Source: Streptomyces sp. NBC_00775 (GTDB lineage: Bacteria > Actinomycetota > Actinomycetes > Streptomycetales > Streptomycetaceae). From it: a DNA stretch of 64,000 nt. Positions within the stretch are counted from its first letter, which is position 1, and each line of letters starts with the position of its first letter. This document shows, piece after piece, positions 8,396-16,641 of this stretch. Under the pieces are notes generated by a model. The model ran no database searches and was not told the origin of the DNA. It worked only from the letters and a program-made list of their open reading frames with translations. A program made the translations under genes and the position numbers. The stretch covers positions 6,572,001 to 6,636,000 of the forward strand of contig NZ_CP108938.1 in NCBI RefSeq assembly GCF_036347135.1, given 5' to 3'.

Positions 8396-9982
8396 ATGGT
8401 GAGTGTGTGGGTGAGGCGGTCGTGGGTCGGGCGTCCCGAGGCGATGGCGGTCCTGGCGGTCCTCCTGCCCGTGCTCGTGATGCTGGCGATGGGGCTCTGG
8501 GGGCTCGACCGCGGTGGCATGTGGCGCGACGAGGGGGTGACCTTCCAGGTCGCGCGGCGTTCGGTGCCGCAGATCTGGCAGCTGCTGCACTCCGCCGACG
8601 CGGTGCACGGCCTGTACTACCTCTTGATGCACCCCGTCCTCGCCCCGCACCCCGGCGAGGTCGCCCTCCGGCTCCCCTCGGTCTGTGCCGCCGCCGCGAC
8701 CGCGGGTCTCGTCGCCGCCCTCGGCGTCCGGCTGTGCCGCCCGCGGGTCGGCCTGTGGGCGGGGCTGCTGTACGCCGTCACGCCCATGACCGGGCACTTC
8801 GCGCAGGAGGGCCGGTCGTACGCGCTCGTCGCGGCCGGAGCGGCGGGAGCGACCTGGCTGCTGGTGCGGGCCATGACGGTCCCCTCTGCTCGTGCGAAGT
8901 CGAGGACTTGGGGGAGGGCGGCGAGCCGGTACTGGTGGGCGTACGGAACGGCGGTCGCCGTCACCTGTCTGCTGCACGAACTGGCGGTGCTCCTGCTGTT
9001 CGCGCACGCGGGGACACTGGCGCTCGCGCGGGTGCCGGCACGGGTGTGGCGGGCGTGGGGGTGCGCGGCGGGAGCCGTGGTCCTGGCGCTGGTGCCGCTC
9101 GCCCTCGTCTCGCACGCGCAGTCCGCGCAGGTCGCGTGGTTGCCGCGGCCCGGCCTCGGGAGCGTGGCGCGACTGCTGGCGGCGTTCACGGGCCCGGAAC
9201 GGCTTCTGGTCGTGCCACACCTGGTCCTCATCGCCCTCGCCCTGGCTCTGTGGCGGCCCTTCGCGCGGCGGGGCGAGCCGTCGCTCCAGGCGGTCGCCCT
9301 GCCCCTCATGGTGGTCCCGCCCGCCGTGCTGATGACCGTCTCGCAGTTCTGGCCGCTGTACGACGACCGCTATGTGCTGTACGCCCTCGCCGGCGCACCG
9401 CTGCTCGCCGCGGCGGGCGCCGAACGGCTGGTGAGCCTGCTGCCCCGGCTGCGCCTCACCGTCCCCACCGGAGCGCGCGTCACCCTCATCGGAGCCCTGG
9501 CCGTCACCCTCGGCTTCGCCTTCCAGCTCCCCCTCTTCCGCCTGGACCGGACCCCCGGCCACCGAGCCGACAACCTCGCCACCGTCTCCGCCACGGCAGG
9601 GCGCGAACTGCGCCCCGGCGACCCGGTGCTGTTCCTGCCCTCGATCGTGCGACGCTCGGCACTGGCGTACCCGAACGGCTTCCGCGGGGTCCGCGACGTC
9701 GCCCTGAGCGCCCCGGGCCCGTCCTCCGGAACCCTCTACGGGCAGGAGGCGGCCCCCTCGGAACTCCGCCGCCGCCTCTCCCGGCTAGACCACGTCTGGC
9801 TCGTCGCCGAACCCTTCGCGACCCGCCCGACCTGGACCCCGGACACCCCCACGGAACGCCTCAAACTCACCCTGGTCGAGGAGGAGTTCGTCCCCCTCCA
9901 GGAGATCACCCGAGGAGGCGTGACCCTGCGCCTGTACATCCGCAGACCACCACGCGCCCAGCAGGACGAGAGCACCCTGTGA
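8396..9982 (+). CDS. GT39-like polytopic membrane glycosyltransferase
   Basis: 528 residues with about ten transmembrane segments. Just after the first one is the acidic motif LDRGGMWRDEGVTF, which matches the Asp/Glu pair in the first extracytoplasmic loop of protein O-mannosyltransferase/ArnT-like (GT39/GT83) enzymes. It is followed by HGLYYLLMHP and a FAQEGRSYAL segment, both typical of the PMT_2 family. These enzymes use polyprenyl-phosphate sugars on the outer face of the membrane. The ATG at 8396 has no strong ribosome binding site. An internal ATG at 8444 is an alternative that keeps all membrane segments. The gene is divergent from the GT87-like gene, and both may act on surface glycans. 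Confidence 0.78.
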   Translation: MVSVWVRRSWVGRPEAMAVLAVLLPVLVMLAMGLWGLDRGGMWRDEGVTFQVARRSVPQIWQLLHSADAVHGLYYLLMHPVLAPHPGEVALRLPSVCAAAATAGLVAALGVRLCRPRVGLWAGLLYAVTPMTGHFAQEGRSYALVAAGAAGATWLLVRAMTVPSARAKSRTWGRAASRYWWAYGTAVAVTCLLHELAVLLLFAHAGTLALARVPARVWRAWGCAAGAVVLALVPLALVSHAQSAQVAWLPRPGLGSVARLLAAFTGPERLLVVPHLVLIALALALWRPFARRGEPSLQAVALPLMVVPPAVLMTVSQFWPLYDDRYVLYALAGAPLLAAAGAERLVSLLPRLRLTVPTGARVTLIGALAVTLGFAFQLPLFRLDRTPGHRADNLATVSATAGRELRPGDPVLFLPSIVRRSALAYPNGFRGVRDVALSAPGPSSGTLYGQEAAPSELRRRLSRLDHVWLVAEPFATRPTWTPDTPTERLKLTLVEEEFVPLQEITRGGVTLRLYIRRPPRAQQDESTL

Positions 9983-10027
9983 GGCGGGCGCCGCGTACGG
10001 CAGGCGTCCCGTACAGCAGCGCCCCGT

Positions 10028-10077
10028 AAGGGGCGCGGGGAACTGCGCGACAAGCCCCCACCGGCCGGCACCCGACG
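10028..10077. repeat. Fragment of dispersed GC-rich intergenic repeat
   Basis: This copy begins with GGGGCGCGGGGAACTGCGCG and continues with a CCCCCACCGGCC block. The same two blocks recur, in either orientation, near 25411-25485, 33039-33110 and 35785-35838. It lies downstream of the GT39-like gene and downstream of the convergent ohrR, so it may contribute to termination. This copy has only one arm of the hairpin. Confidence 0.6.
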
Positions 10078-10159
10078 CCCCACCCATCGAGCGGAGCCAC
10101 CCGCACTACACCGCCCCGAACTCAACGAACCGCCGACCCAGCGGAGCGCACCCGCGGAG

Positions 10160-10678
10160 CTACACGCACCCTGGAGTCGACTCCAACGCCGCCTCATCCA
10201 GCGCCACCGTCAACCGATCCAGCCGAGCCCGAAGCTCCCGGATCTCCTCAAGACTCGCCCCCGTCGCGGCAGCGATCCGCCGAGGCACGGCCAACGCCCG
10301 CTCCCGCAGGGCAACACCCTCATCGGTGAGCTGAACGTGCACCGACCGCTCGTCCCGCACACTCCGCTCCCGCCGCACAAGACCCGTCGCCTCCAGCCGC
10401 TTGAGCAGCGGCGACAGCGTCCCGGAGTCGAGCCGCAGATGCTCGCCGAGCTTCTTCACGGGCAGTTCGCCGTGCTCCCACAGCACCAGCATCACCAGGT
10501 ACTGGGGATAGGTGATCCCGAGGTCCTTGAGGAGCACGCGGTAGACGCCGCCGAAGGCGCGCGACGCGGCGTTCAGGGAGAAGCAGATCTGCTCGTCGAG
10601 ACGGAGGTAGTCCCCGTCGGGCGGGACCGGGGTACTCGGGGCGCTCGGCGTGCTCGGGGTGGTGGGCGTTGCGGTCAT
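10160..10678 (-). CDS. ohrR: MarR-family organic hydroperoxide regulator OhrR
   Basis: 172 residues from the ATG at 10678. The MarR winged helix is clear (PQYLVMLVLWEHGELPVKKL, then LRLDSGTLSPLLKRLEATG and RRERSVRDERSV). The N-terminal LDEQICFSLNAASRAF places Cys32 where OhrR proteins carry the peroxide-sensing cysteine. A second cysteine (Cys171) is the penultimate residue. OhrR represses ohr until the sensing Cys is oxidised by organic hydroperoxide. It is divergent from the ohr gene with a perfect palindrome between them, which fixes the assignment. The start is uncertain, since upstream ATGs at 10705 and beyond would extend into the operator. Confidence 0.92.
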   Translation of the reverse strand: MTATPTTPSTPSAPSTPVPPDGDYLRLDEQICFSLNAASRAFGGVYRVLLKDLGITYPQYLVMLVLWEHGELPVKKLGEHLRLDSGTLSPLLKRLEATGLVRRERSVRDERSVHVQLTDEGVALRERALAVPRRIAAATGASLEEIRELRARLDRLTVALDEAALESTPGCV

Positions 10679-10714
10679 ACGACCAGGGTAGCTCTTGTCC
10701 GCCATTAAGTTGTG

Positions 10715-10729
10715 CGCAATTGAATTGCG
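10715..10729. promoter_or_regulatory. OhrR operator palindrome
   Basis: CGCAATT-G-AATTGCG is a perfect 7-bp inverted repeat with a one-base centre, inside an unusually AT-rich stretch (10703-10742) between the divergent ohrR and ohr genes. A further related half-site (CTAATTG) follows at 10734. OhrR proteins are known to bind AATTG/CAATT-type palindromes, so this is the predicted repressor site for both promoters. Confidence 0.8.
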
Positions 10730-10802
10730 TGCTCTAATTGTGTCCGTGAGGCGGTCGGACCGGCCGCCCCGGCAAGATTCAGACCTGAGAGGGATGGTCC
10801 CC

Positions 10803-11216
<414 letters not shown>

Positions 11217-11241
11217 TCACCGGGCGGCCGGCAGGGTCGGT

Positions 11242-12822
11242 TCAGCCCCCGACCCGGGCCAGCACCTCTCCTGTCTTCCGGCTTCGCTCCACCACCGTCG
11301 CCTCCTCGGGCACCTGGTGCCAGCGAGTCATCAGCAGCCAGCGGACGTGGTACCGGCGGGCGATGGCGGTGCGTTCGGAGCGGGTCGACGCCGGGTTGAG
11401 GTAGGCACGGACCGCCGCGCGCCGCCGCAGCCGCTCCCGCTCGTCGAGAGCGGGATCGGGCCACAGGGGCGCGGCGAGGTCCGGACCGTACCCCGCGATC
11501 GAGTGCACGTCGTAGAACCCGTCCGTGATGACCGCCTCGCCGGGCTTGATGTGCCGCGCCGCCCACGCGTACGTCGGCCAGCGCGGCGGCTGGGCGAAGC
11601 CGACCGGGTCGATCGAGCGCGGCACGACCGCACCGGCCTGCACGGTGAGGAAGCCGACGCAGGCCCCGACGGCTGCCACCAGCCCCAGCCGCCGCCGCCC
11701 GGACCCCCACGGCCGGGGCGCCGCCAGCTCCACCCCGAGCGCGAACTGCAGCGGCACCAGCGTGAGCCCCAGGATCCTGCCGTACGTGTAGTGCCCGCTG
11801 ACCCAGCCGTAGGCCACCGTCGCGCACTCCAGCACGAACATCAGCACCAGCGGATCCCGCCACCAGCGCCCCTCGCTCCGCTTCGCCCGCCGCGCGCGCA
11901 GCCACAGCGCGGGCACCCCGATCAGCGCCAGCCAGAAGTGCCCGGGCATCCCCACGTACAGCCGCTCGTGCAGCGCGTCCACGCTGCGGTCCCCGGTCAG
12001 CGCGAAGACGTCGAAGTACGGCCAGCAGTACCCGACCAGCAGCGCCGCCGCACCGGCCAGCGCCCACCGGCCCGCGATCGCCGCCCGCCACTGGCTCTGC
12101 CACCCGGCGACGAACGCCACCGCCCCGAGCACCGCCGCGATGGAGGTGATCGGGTGCACGAGCAGGATCAGCCCGTACAGGGCGCCCAGCCCGGCGTACC
12201 CGGAGAAACTCCTGAGCCCACTCGGGCCGACGTACCGGACGAGACCGCCCATGCCTCGCGCGCGCGACCCCGTCAACGCCCAGGCCCAGAAGGCCAGTCC
12301 GATGGCGAACGTGGACGGGTAGGGGAGGTTCCCCGTCATCGACATCAGCCCGAGGTAACCGCTCCACCAGGCGCGCCTGGTGCCCCACAGCAGCACCATC
12401 GCGAGGAGCGACAGGACCGGTGCCCAGATACGAGGCGTCAGGACGCGGACGAAGCGGCCGATGCCGGTCAGCAGGACCAGCAGGTTCAGCGGACCGCTGA
12501 GACGTACGACCTGCCGGCCGGGCAGACCCGTCAGCCGGGCGAACGCGCCCTGGGCGACCGCGTACGGCGAGTAGTACGGGCTGCCCGCGCCCGGCAGGTC
12601 CGCCATCGGATGAGCCGGATGGAACAGGTTCACCTTGAGGCGCTCGACGACCGCCGCGTGCTGGCCGAAGTCGCAGCACATCGGCAGGCGCCAGGAGGCC
12701 AGGGACATCACCAGCCAGAACAGGCCACCGAAGACCTGGTAGGGCGTCGGACGCCAACCGGCGCCGCCGCGCAGGGCCGTGGCGCCGCGTACCGCGCGCC
12801 GGACGAGGAGGTCGGCGCTCAC
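11242..12822 (-). CDS. Large polytopic membrane protein, possible GT-C glycosyltransferase
   Basis: 526 residues with about ten to twelve hydrophobic segments and a soluble C-terminal part of roughly 130 residues. It starts at a GTG (12822). The first loop has CCDFGQHAAVVERLK followed by GAGSPYYSPYAVAQG. A long aromatic-rich first loop and a C-terminal extracytoplasmic domain (YDVHSIAGYGPDLAAPLW, RYHVRWLLMTRWHQ) resemble uncharacterised actinobacterial GT-C proteins, but no diagnostic motif is certain. It is convergent with ohr and divergent from another membrane protein at 13004. Function is inferred only from topology and its location in a glycan-gene region. Confidence 0.6.
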   Translation of the reverse strand: MSADLLVRRAVRGATALRGGAGWRPTPYQVFGGLFWLVMSLASWRLPMCCDFGQHAAVVERLKVNLFHPAHPMADLPGAGSPYYSPYAVAQGAFARLTGLPGRQVVRLSGPLNLLVLLTGIGRFVRVLTPRIWAPVLSLLAMVLLWGTRRAWWSGYLGLMSMTGNLPYPSTFAIGLAFWAWALTGSRARGMGGLVRYVGPSGLRSFSGYAGLGALYGLILLVHPITSIAAVLGAVAFVAGWQSQWRAAIAGRWALAGAAALLVGYCWPYFDVFALTGDRSVDALHERLYVGMPGHFWLALIGVPALWLRARRAKRSEGRWWRDPLVLMFVLECATVAYGWVSGHYTYGRILGLTLVPLQFALGVELAAPRPWGSGRRRLGLVAAVGACVGFLTVQAGAVVPRSIDPVGFAQPPRWPTYAWAARHIKPGEAVITDGFYDVHSIAGYGPDLAAPLWPDPALDERERLRRRAAVRAYLNPASTRSERTAIARRYHVRWLLMTRWHQVPEEATVVERSRKTGEVLARVGG

Positions 12823-13003
12823 CGGACGGTGGGCGAGGAGGAGGGGTCAATAGTGTGGCGCATTCATCGCTCTTTCCACCAAGGGTGACCTTGTTCTCCC
12901 TATTTCATGCCTTCGAGTGATGTCCGTTGCCCGGCAAAGAATCCGGACGGCGCGCGAGTTGATCGCTCATCAGGCTCCGGGGTGTGTGATAGGTCATTCG
13001 ACG

Positions 13004-14362
13004 ATGTGGAAAACAGAGAGGTTCCTACGATCGTCGCTCGTCCCACATGACCGACGTCTGCTTCTTTTCTGGTTCTTTGTGTTTGCCTTGCTGTTCACTG
13101 GAGCGCAGTCGGTCCAGATCCAAGGACGTGCCGCCATGGACACGCGCCAATACGTGGCGCACAGTTACATGCTTCAAGGGCTCGGCCGGGAGGAAGCCTC
13201 TCTGCGAGCGGTGGACTATTTCTGCGACAGTGTGCGCGTCAGGTCCGTGGAGCGTGCGAACGGGGATCTGGAGAACTACCGGAAAAAGAACACCGGAATG
13301 GCCGCGTATCAGGAGTGCCGGAACTCGAGCCGGAACCTCGTCGCGCGTAATGCCGAACGCACCGATGTGACCGGCTACATGGCACTGTTCAGCAATCCGC
13401 ACATCTCCGTGATCTTCGCGACCAGACCCGGATACCCGCTGTACACGATCCCCTTCATCCGCGTGTTCGGCCTGGCCGTCGGCCTGTGGGCGGCCTCGCT
13501 CGTGGCGACGGTCCTGGCCAGTGGCTTCGTGGTCCTGATTCTGCGGACGCTGGGCGTCTCCGTACCGCTCGCCCTGCTGGGGCAGGTGCTCTACTACGCG
13601 CTGCCGACGGGACGGGAGGCCATGCAGCCGCTGTGCGAAGGGCTGCTTCTGTGTCTCCTGCTCGCCGGCGTCCTCGGATGTGTCCGCATACTGCGGGGAC
13701 GGATCGCGTCGGGAACGGCGCTCGCCCTCTCGGCGTTCGCCGGCGCGGCAGGTGTCAAATACGCGCAGACCCTGCTGGCCGTCGCCGGAATCGCGGCCAT
13801 GACCGCACTCCTCGTCATCGCGCGCCGCGTGCGGCGACGGGAGTTCGCGCGGCCGGAGTTGGCGGTTCTCGCCGTGACGGCCGCGTTCACGGTGGCCCTT
13901 CAGCTCGTCATCACCGTCCTCGCGCTGCCGAGTACCCGGTCCGGTCTCCAGGACCTGCTGACCGTTCACTATTCGAGGAGCATGGCCCCGCACCCCTTGC
14001 ACGCGTTCCTGCGCCTGAGTGCCGCCTTCTGGAAGGAATGGCTGCGCGCCGCACTGATGGAGCCGCTGGTGCTCCTTCTCCTCGCGGGCGGGGCCTGGGG
14101 AGCCTTCCGGTACCACCGTCCGTTCGCGTGCCTGATCGCCGGGACCGCCGTCGCGGGCTTCGTGAACCAGGCAGGGCATCCCGAGACGGCCATGGGGCCA
14201 CGGCTGATGGTGATGGCGATGCTGCTTCCGGTGTGCGGTATCCCGCTGCTGGTCGAGAGCCATGCGCGTCGGCACGGCAGGAGGGGACAGGACGGACAGG
14301 ACACGAACCTGCCCCCTCGCGTGGGCCGTCAGTCGCCGGCACCCGAGTCCGTCTCGCGCTGA
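13004..14362 (+). CDS. Polytopic membrane protein of unknown function (GT-C-like)
   Basis: About 452 residues from the ATG at 13004; the frame is open back to an ATG at 12917, so the start is not fixed and neither start has a good ribosome binding site. One membrane helix (LLLFWFFVFALLFTG) precedes a ~100-residue extracytoplasmic loop with MDTRQYVAHSYML and two or three cysteines. About eight further helices and a charged tail follow. An acidic residue soon after the first helix is a GT-C hallmark, but the family is not certain. The sequence just upstream (12823-13003) is AT-richer than its neighbours and forms the divergent promoter with the gene at 12822. The gene ends 25 bp from the convergent glycerophosphotransferase operon. 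Confidence 0.6.
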   Translation: MWKTERFLRSSLVPHDRRLLLFWFFVFALLFTGAQSVQIQGRAAMDTRQYVAHSYMLQGLGREEASLRAVDYFCDSVRVRSVERANGDLENYRKKNTGMAAYQECRNSSRNLVARNAERTDVTGYMALFSNPHISVIFATRPGYPLYTIPFIRVFGLAVGLWAASLVATVLASGFVVLILRTLGVSVPLALLGQVLYYALPTGREAMQPLCEGLLLCLLLAGVLGCVRILRGRIASGTALALSAFAGAAGVKYAQTLLAVAGIAAMTALLVIARRVRRREFARPELAVLAVTAAFTVALQLVITVLALPSTRSGLQDLLTVHYSRSMAPHPLHAFLRLSAAFWKEWLRAALMEPLVLLLLAGGAWGAFRYHRPFACLIAGTAVAGFVNQAGHPETAMGPRLMVMAMLLPVCGIPLLVESHARRHGRRGQDGQDTNLPPRVGRQSPAPESVSR

Positions 14363-14387
14363 GCTCGCACGCCCAGCCGCGTTCAGG

Positions 14388-16637
14388 TCAGCTGTACTCG
14401 GGAAGGCGGGCCGAACGGTCGGCGGCCGCAGGGATGGTGACCACCGCTCCGTCGCCGCCGACCGCCGCATCGGCCGGTTCGCCCAGCAACACCTGCCGTA
14501 CGACGCGTTCCGCGGCCCGCCCGTCGTCGTACTCGCAGAAGCGCTCCCGGAACGCCCCGCGCAGACGGGTCGACTCGGCGTCCCGCCAGGCGCCGGAGAC
14601 GAGTACCTTCGTCAGTTCCTCCTCGGAACGGGTCACGTGTCCCGGTGGTTCGGCGGTGATGTCGAAGTAGGCGCCCCGGGCCGCCAGATGGGCGGCCCAG
14701 TCGTCGGCGTGCACGACGATGGGCCGGTCGAGGCACGCGTAGTCGAACATCAGGGCCGAGTAGTCGGTGATCAGGGCATCGCTGGCCAGCATGACGTCCT
14801 CGACGTGCGGTTCGTCGGTGACGTCGGTCAGCGTGCCGCGGCGGTGCAGATCGCCCAGCAGCAGCGCCCGTTCGTGATGGCGGGCCAGGCTCGGGTGCAG
14901 GCGGACGAGCAGCCGGTGTCCGGGGCCGAGCGAACCGGCCAGCGTCTCCAGGTCGACACGCCAGACATGGCCGCCCTTGCGGTAGTCGCGCAGAGTCGGC
15001 GCGTACAGCAGGACCGTCTCCGACGGCTGGATGCCGAGCCGGTCGCGCACCTCGGCGGCGCGTGCGGTCCCGCCCCGCACGAGGATGTCGTTGCGGGGGC
15101 TGCCACTGCGCAGTGATGTGAAGTGACAGGGGTAGGCCCGCTGCCAGATCTCCTCGCTGTACCGGTTCGCGACCAGGCTGACGTCCCACCGGTCGCTGCG
15201 GCGCAGCATCGCGCGGACGTCCGTGCCGTGCCGGGCCCCCGGACGGTCGAGGAGGTCCAGCGCCATGTACTTGAGAGGCGTGCCCTGGTGGGTGTGGACG
15301 TGCACGGCACCGGGGCGTTTGATCAGATCACCGGCCCAGTTGCGATTGTTGACCCAGTACTTCGCGCGCGCCATCACCCGGTAGTAGCGCCAGGATCCCA
15401 GCGTCACATGCTCCGTGCCCGGTGGCAGCAGCTCCACCGCCTCGGGCCGGACGACCCACACGCTGCGGAGGTGCGGCGCCAGTTCGGCGGCCCGCGCGTG
15501 GATCGCGTACGGATCGCCGTTCACGGCACGGCTGTGCCCGGCGGAGTAGACGGCGAGATTCGGGTCGAGGGCACGCTTCGACTGGAGCCTGTACCAGCAC
15601 CGCATGATCCGCCGGGCGACCACGTTGCGCAGCCTCAGCTTCCTGCTCCCCAGCGCCCGGCGCACATGTCGCAGCGCACCGAGGGCGACATGGGCACGGT
15701 GCGGAGCGACGGCCAGCAGCCGCAGCTCCGTGCGGCGTCCCTCGCGCGGTGGGACGAAGCCCGGCGGCACATGCTTTCGGTAGAACGCCCGGGTCCGCCG
15801 GTAGAACTCCCTTCGGTCGCCGCGCAGCACACGTTCGGGACGGGCCAGGGCGAACAGCATGTGGTCCAGGGCCCGTTCGAACAGCAGCGGCCGGGCCCAG
15901 TCCAGGCCGGGCCGCTCGGCGAGGAAGGCGAAGAGCCCCTCGTACTGCTCGAAGATCTCGAAATGCCTGCGCCCCGGAGTACGGGTGATCGCACCCTGCC
16001 GCCGCTGCCGGTATTCGACACCCACCCGGTCCAGACAGGCGATCCGCTCCGCCGTGACCATCGTCTGGTAGGTGACGGGGGCGTCCTCGTACAGCCCTGG
16101 CTGGTACTGGAAGCCGTGCCCGAGGAAGAAGTCCCGGCGGTACGCCTTGTTCCAGGCGACCAGGAACAGTCGCAGGTACTCGGGATGGTCGCGGATGCTG
16201 AACGTGCTGGTGCCGGCCTGTTCGAGCAGTTCGGCGGCGTCGCTGCGGCCGCCGCGGCCCCACCAGTGGGTGCGCACATGGTCGAAGACCAGGATGTCGG
16301 GGTCGCGGGTCACGTCGAGCCGGTCGGCGACCGCCCGCAGCAGCCCGGGCGTGTAGCGGTCGTCGCTGTCGAGGAACAGGACGTAGTCACCGGTGGCGTG
16401 CCGAAGGCCGACGTTGCGGGCGCGGCCGAGGCCCACGTTCTCGGGCAGGTGAACGGCCTTCATCCGCGGATCACGGGCCGCGTACTCGTCGAGGATCGCG
16501 CCGGAGCCGTCGGGCGAGCAGTCGTCGACGGCGATCACTTCGAGGTCGGTGAAGGACTGGCCGAGCACGGAGTCGAGGCATTCGCGCAGGAACCCCTGGA
16601 CCTTGAAGACGGGGACGATGATGCTGAAGCGGGGCAC
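14388..16637 (-). CDS. Bifunctional GT2 glycosyltransferase / CDP-glycerol glycerophosphotransferase (copy A)
   Basis: 749 residues with a GTG start at 16637 and GAGGAG eight bases upstream. Residues 1 to ~270 are a GT2 domain (FSIIVPVFKVQGFLRECLDS, VDDCSPDGSGA, LDSDD). A basic helical linker follows, then from ~370 to the end a TagB/TagF-type domain (PF04464-like): HTHQGTPLKYMALDL, LLYAPTLRDYRKGG, RLHPSLARHH, SDALITDYSALMFDYACLDR. TagF-type enzymes transfer glycerol- or ribitol-phosphate from a CDP donor onto a membrane-linked acceptor at the inner membrane face. The combination suggests a wall polymer containing sugars and polyol phosphates. Only 4 bp separate it from copy B, so the genes are co-transcribed, and it is the last gene of the three. 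Confidence 0.88.
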   Translation of the reverse strand: MPRFSIIVPVFKVQGFLRECLDSVLGQSFTDLEVIAVDDCSPDGSGAILDEYAARDPRMKAVHLPENVGLGRARNVGLRHATGDYVLFLDSDDRYTPGLLRAVADRLDVTRDPDILVFDHVRTHWWGRGGRSDAAELLEQAGTSTFSIRDHPEYLRLFLVAWNKAYRRDFFLGHGFQYQPGLYEDAPVTYQTMVTAERIACLDRVGVEYRQRRQGAITRTPGRRHFEIFEQYEGLFAFLAERPGLDWARPLLFERALDHMLFALARPERVLRGDRREFYRRTRAFYRKHVPPGFVPPREGRRTELRLLAVAPHRAHVALGALRHVRRALGSRKLRLRNVVARRIMRCWYRLQSKRALDPNLAVYSAGHSRAVNGDPYAIHARAAELAPHLRSVWVVRPEAVELLPPGTEHVTLGSWRYYRVMARAKYWVNNRNWAGDLIKRPGAVHVHTHQGTPLKYMALDLLDRPGARHGTDVRAMLRRSDRWDVSLVANRYSEEIWQRAYPCHFTSLRSGSPRNDILVRGGTARAAEVRDRLGIQPSETVLLYAPTLRDYRKGGHVWRVDLETLAGSLGPGHRLLVRLHPSLARHHERALLLGDLHRRGTLTDVTDEPHVEDVMLASDALITDYSALMFDYACLDRPIVVHADDWAAHLAARGAYFDITAEPPGHVTRSEEELTKVLVSGAWRDAESTRLRGAFRERFCEYDDGRAAERVVRQVLLGEPADAAVGGDGAVVTIPAAADRSARLPEYS

Positions 16638-16641
16638 GGTG

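Noticed and set aside
11317..12888. 523-codon plus-strand frame opposite the membrane protein at 11242-12822
   Set aside because: Composition is almost only Arg, Pro, Gln, Gly and Asp, typical of antisense reading of GC-rich genes. The minus strand encodes a coherent polytopic protein.
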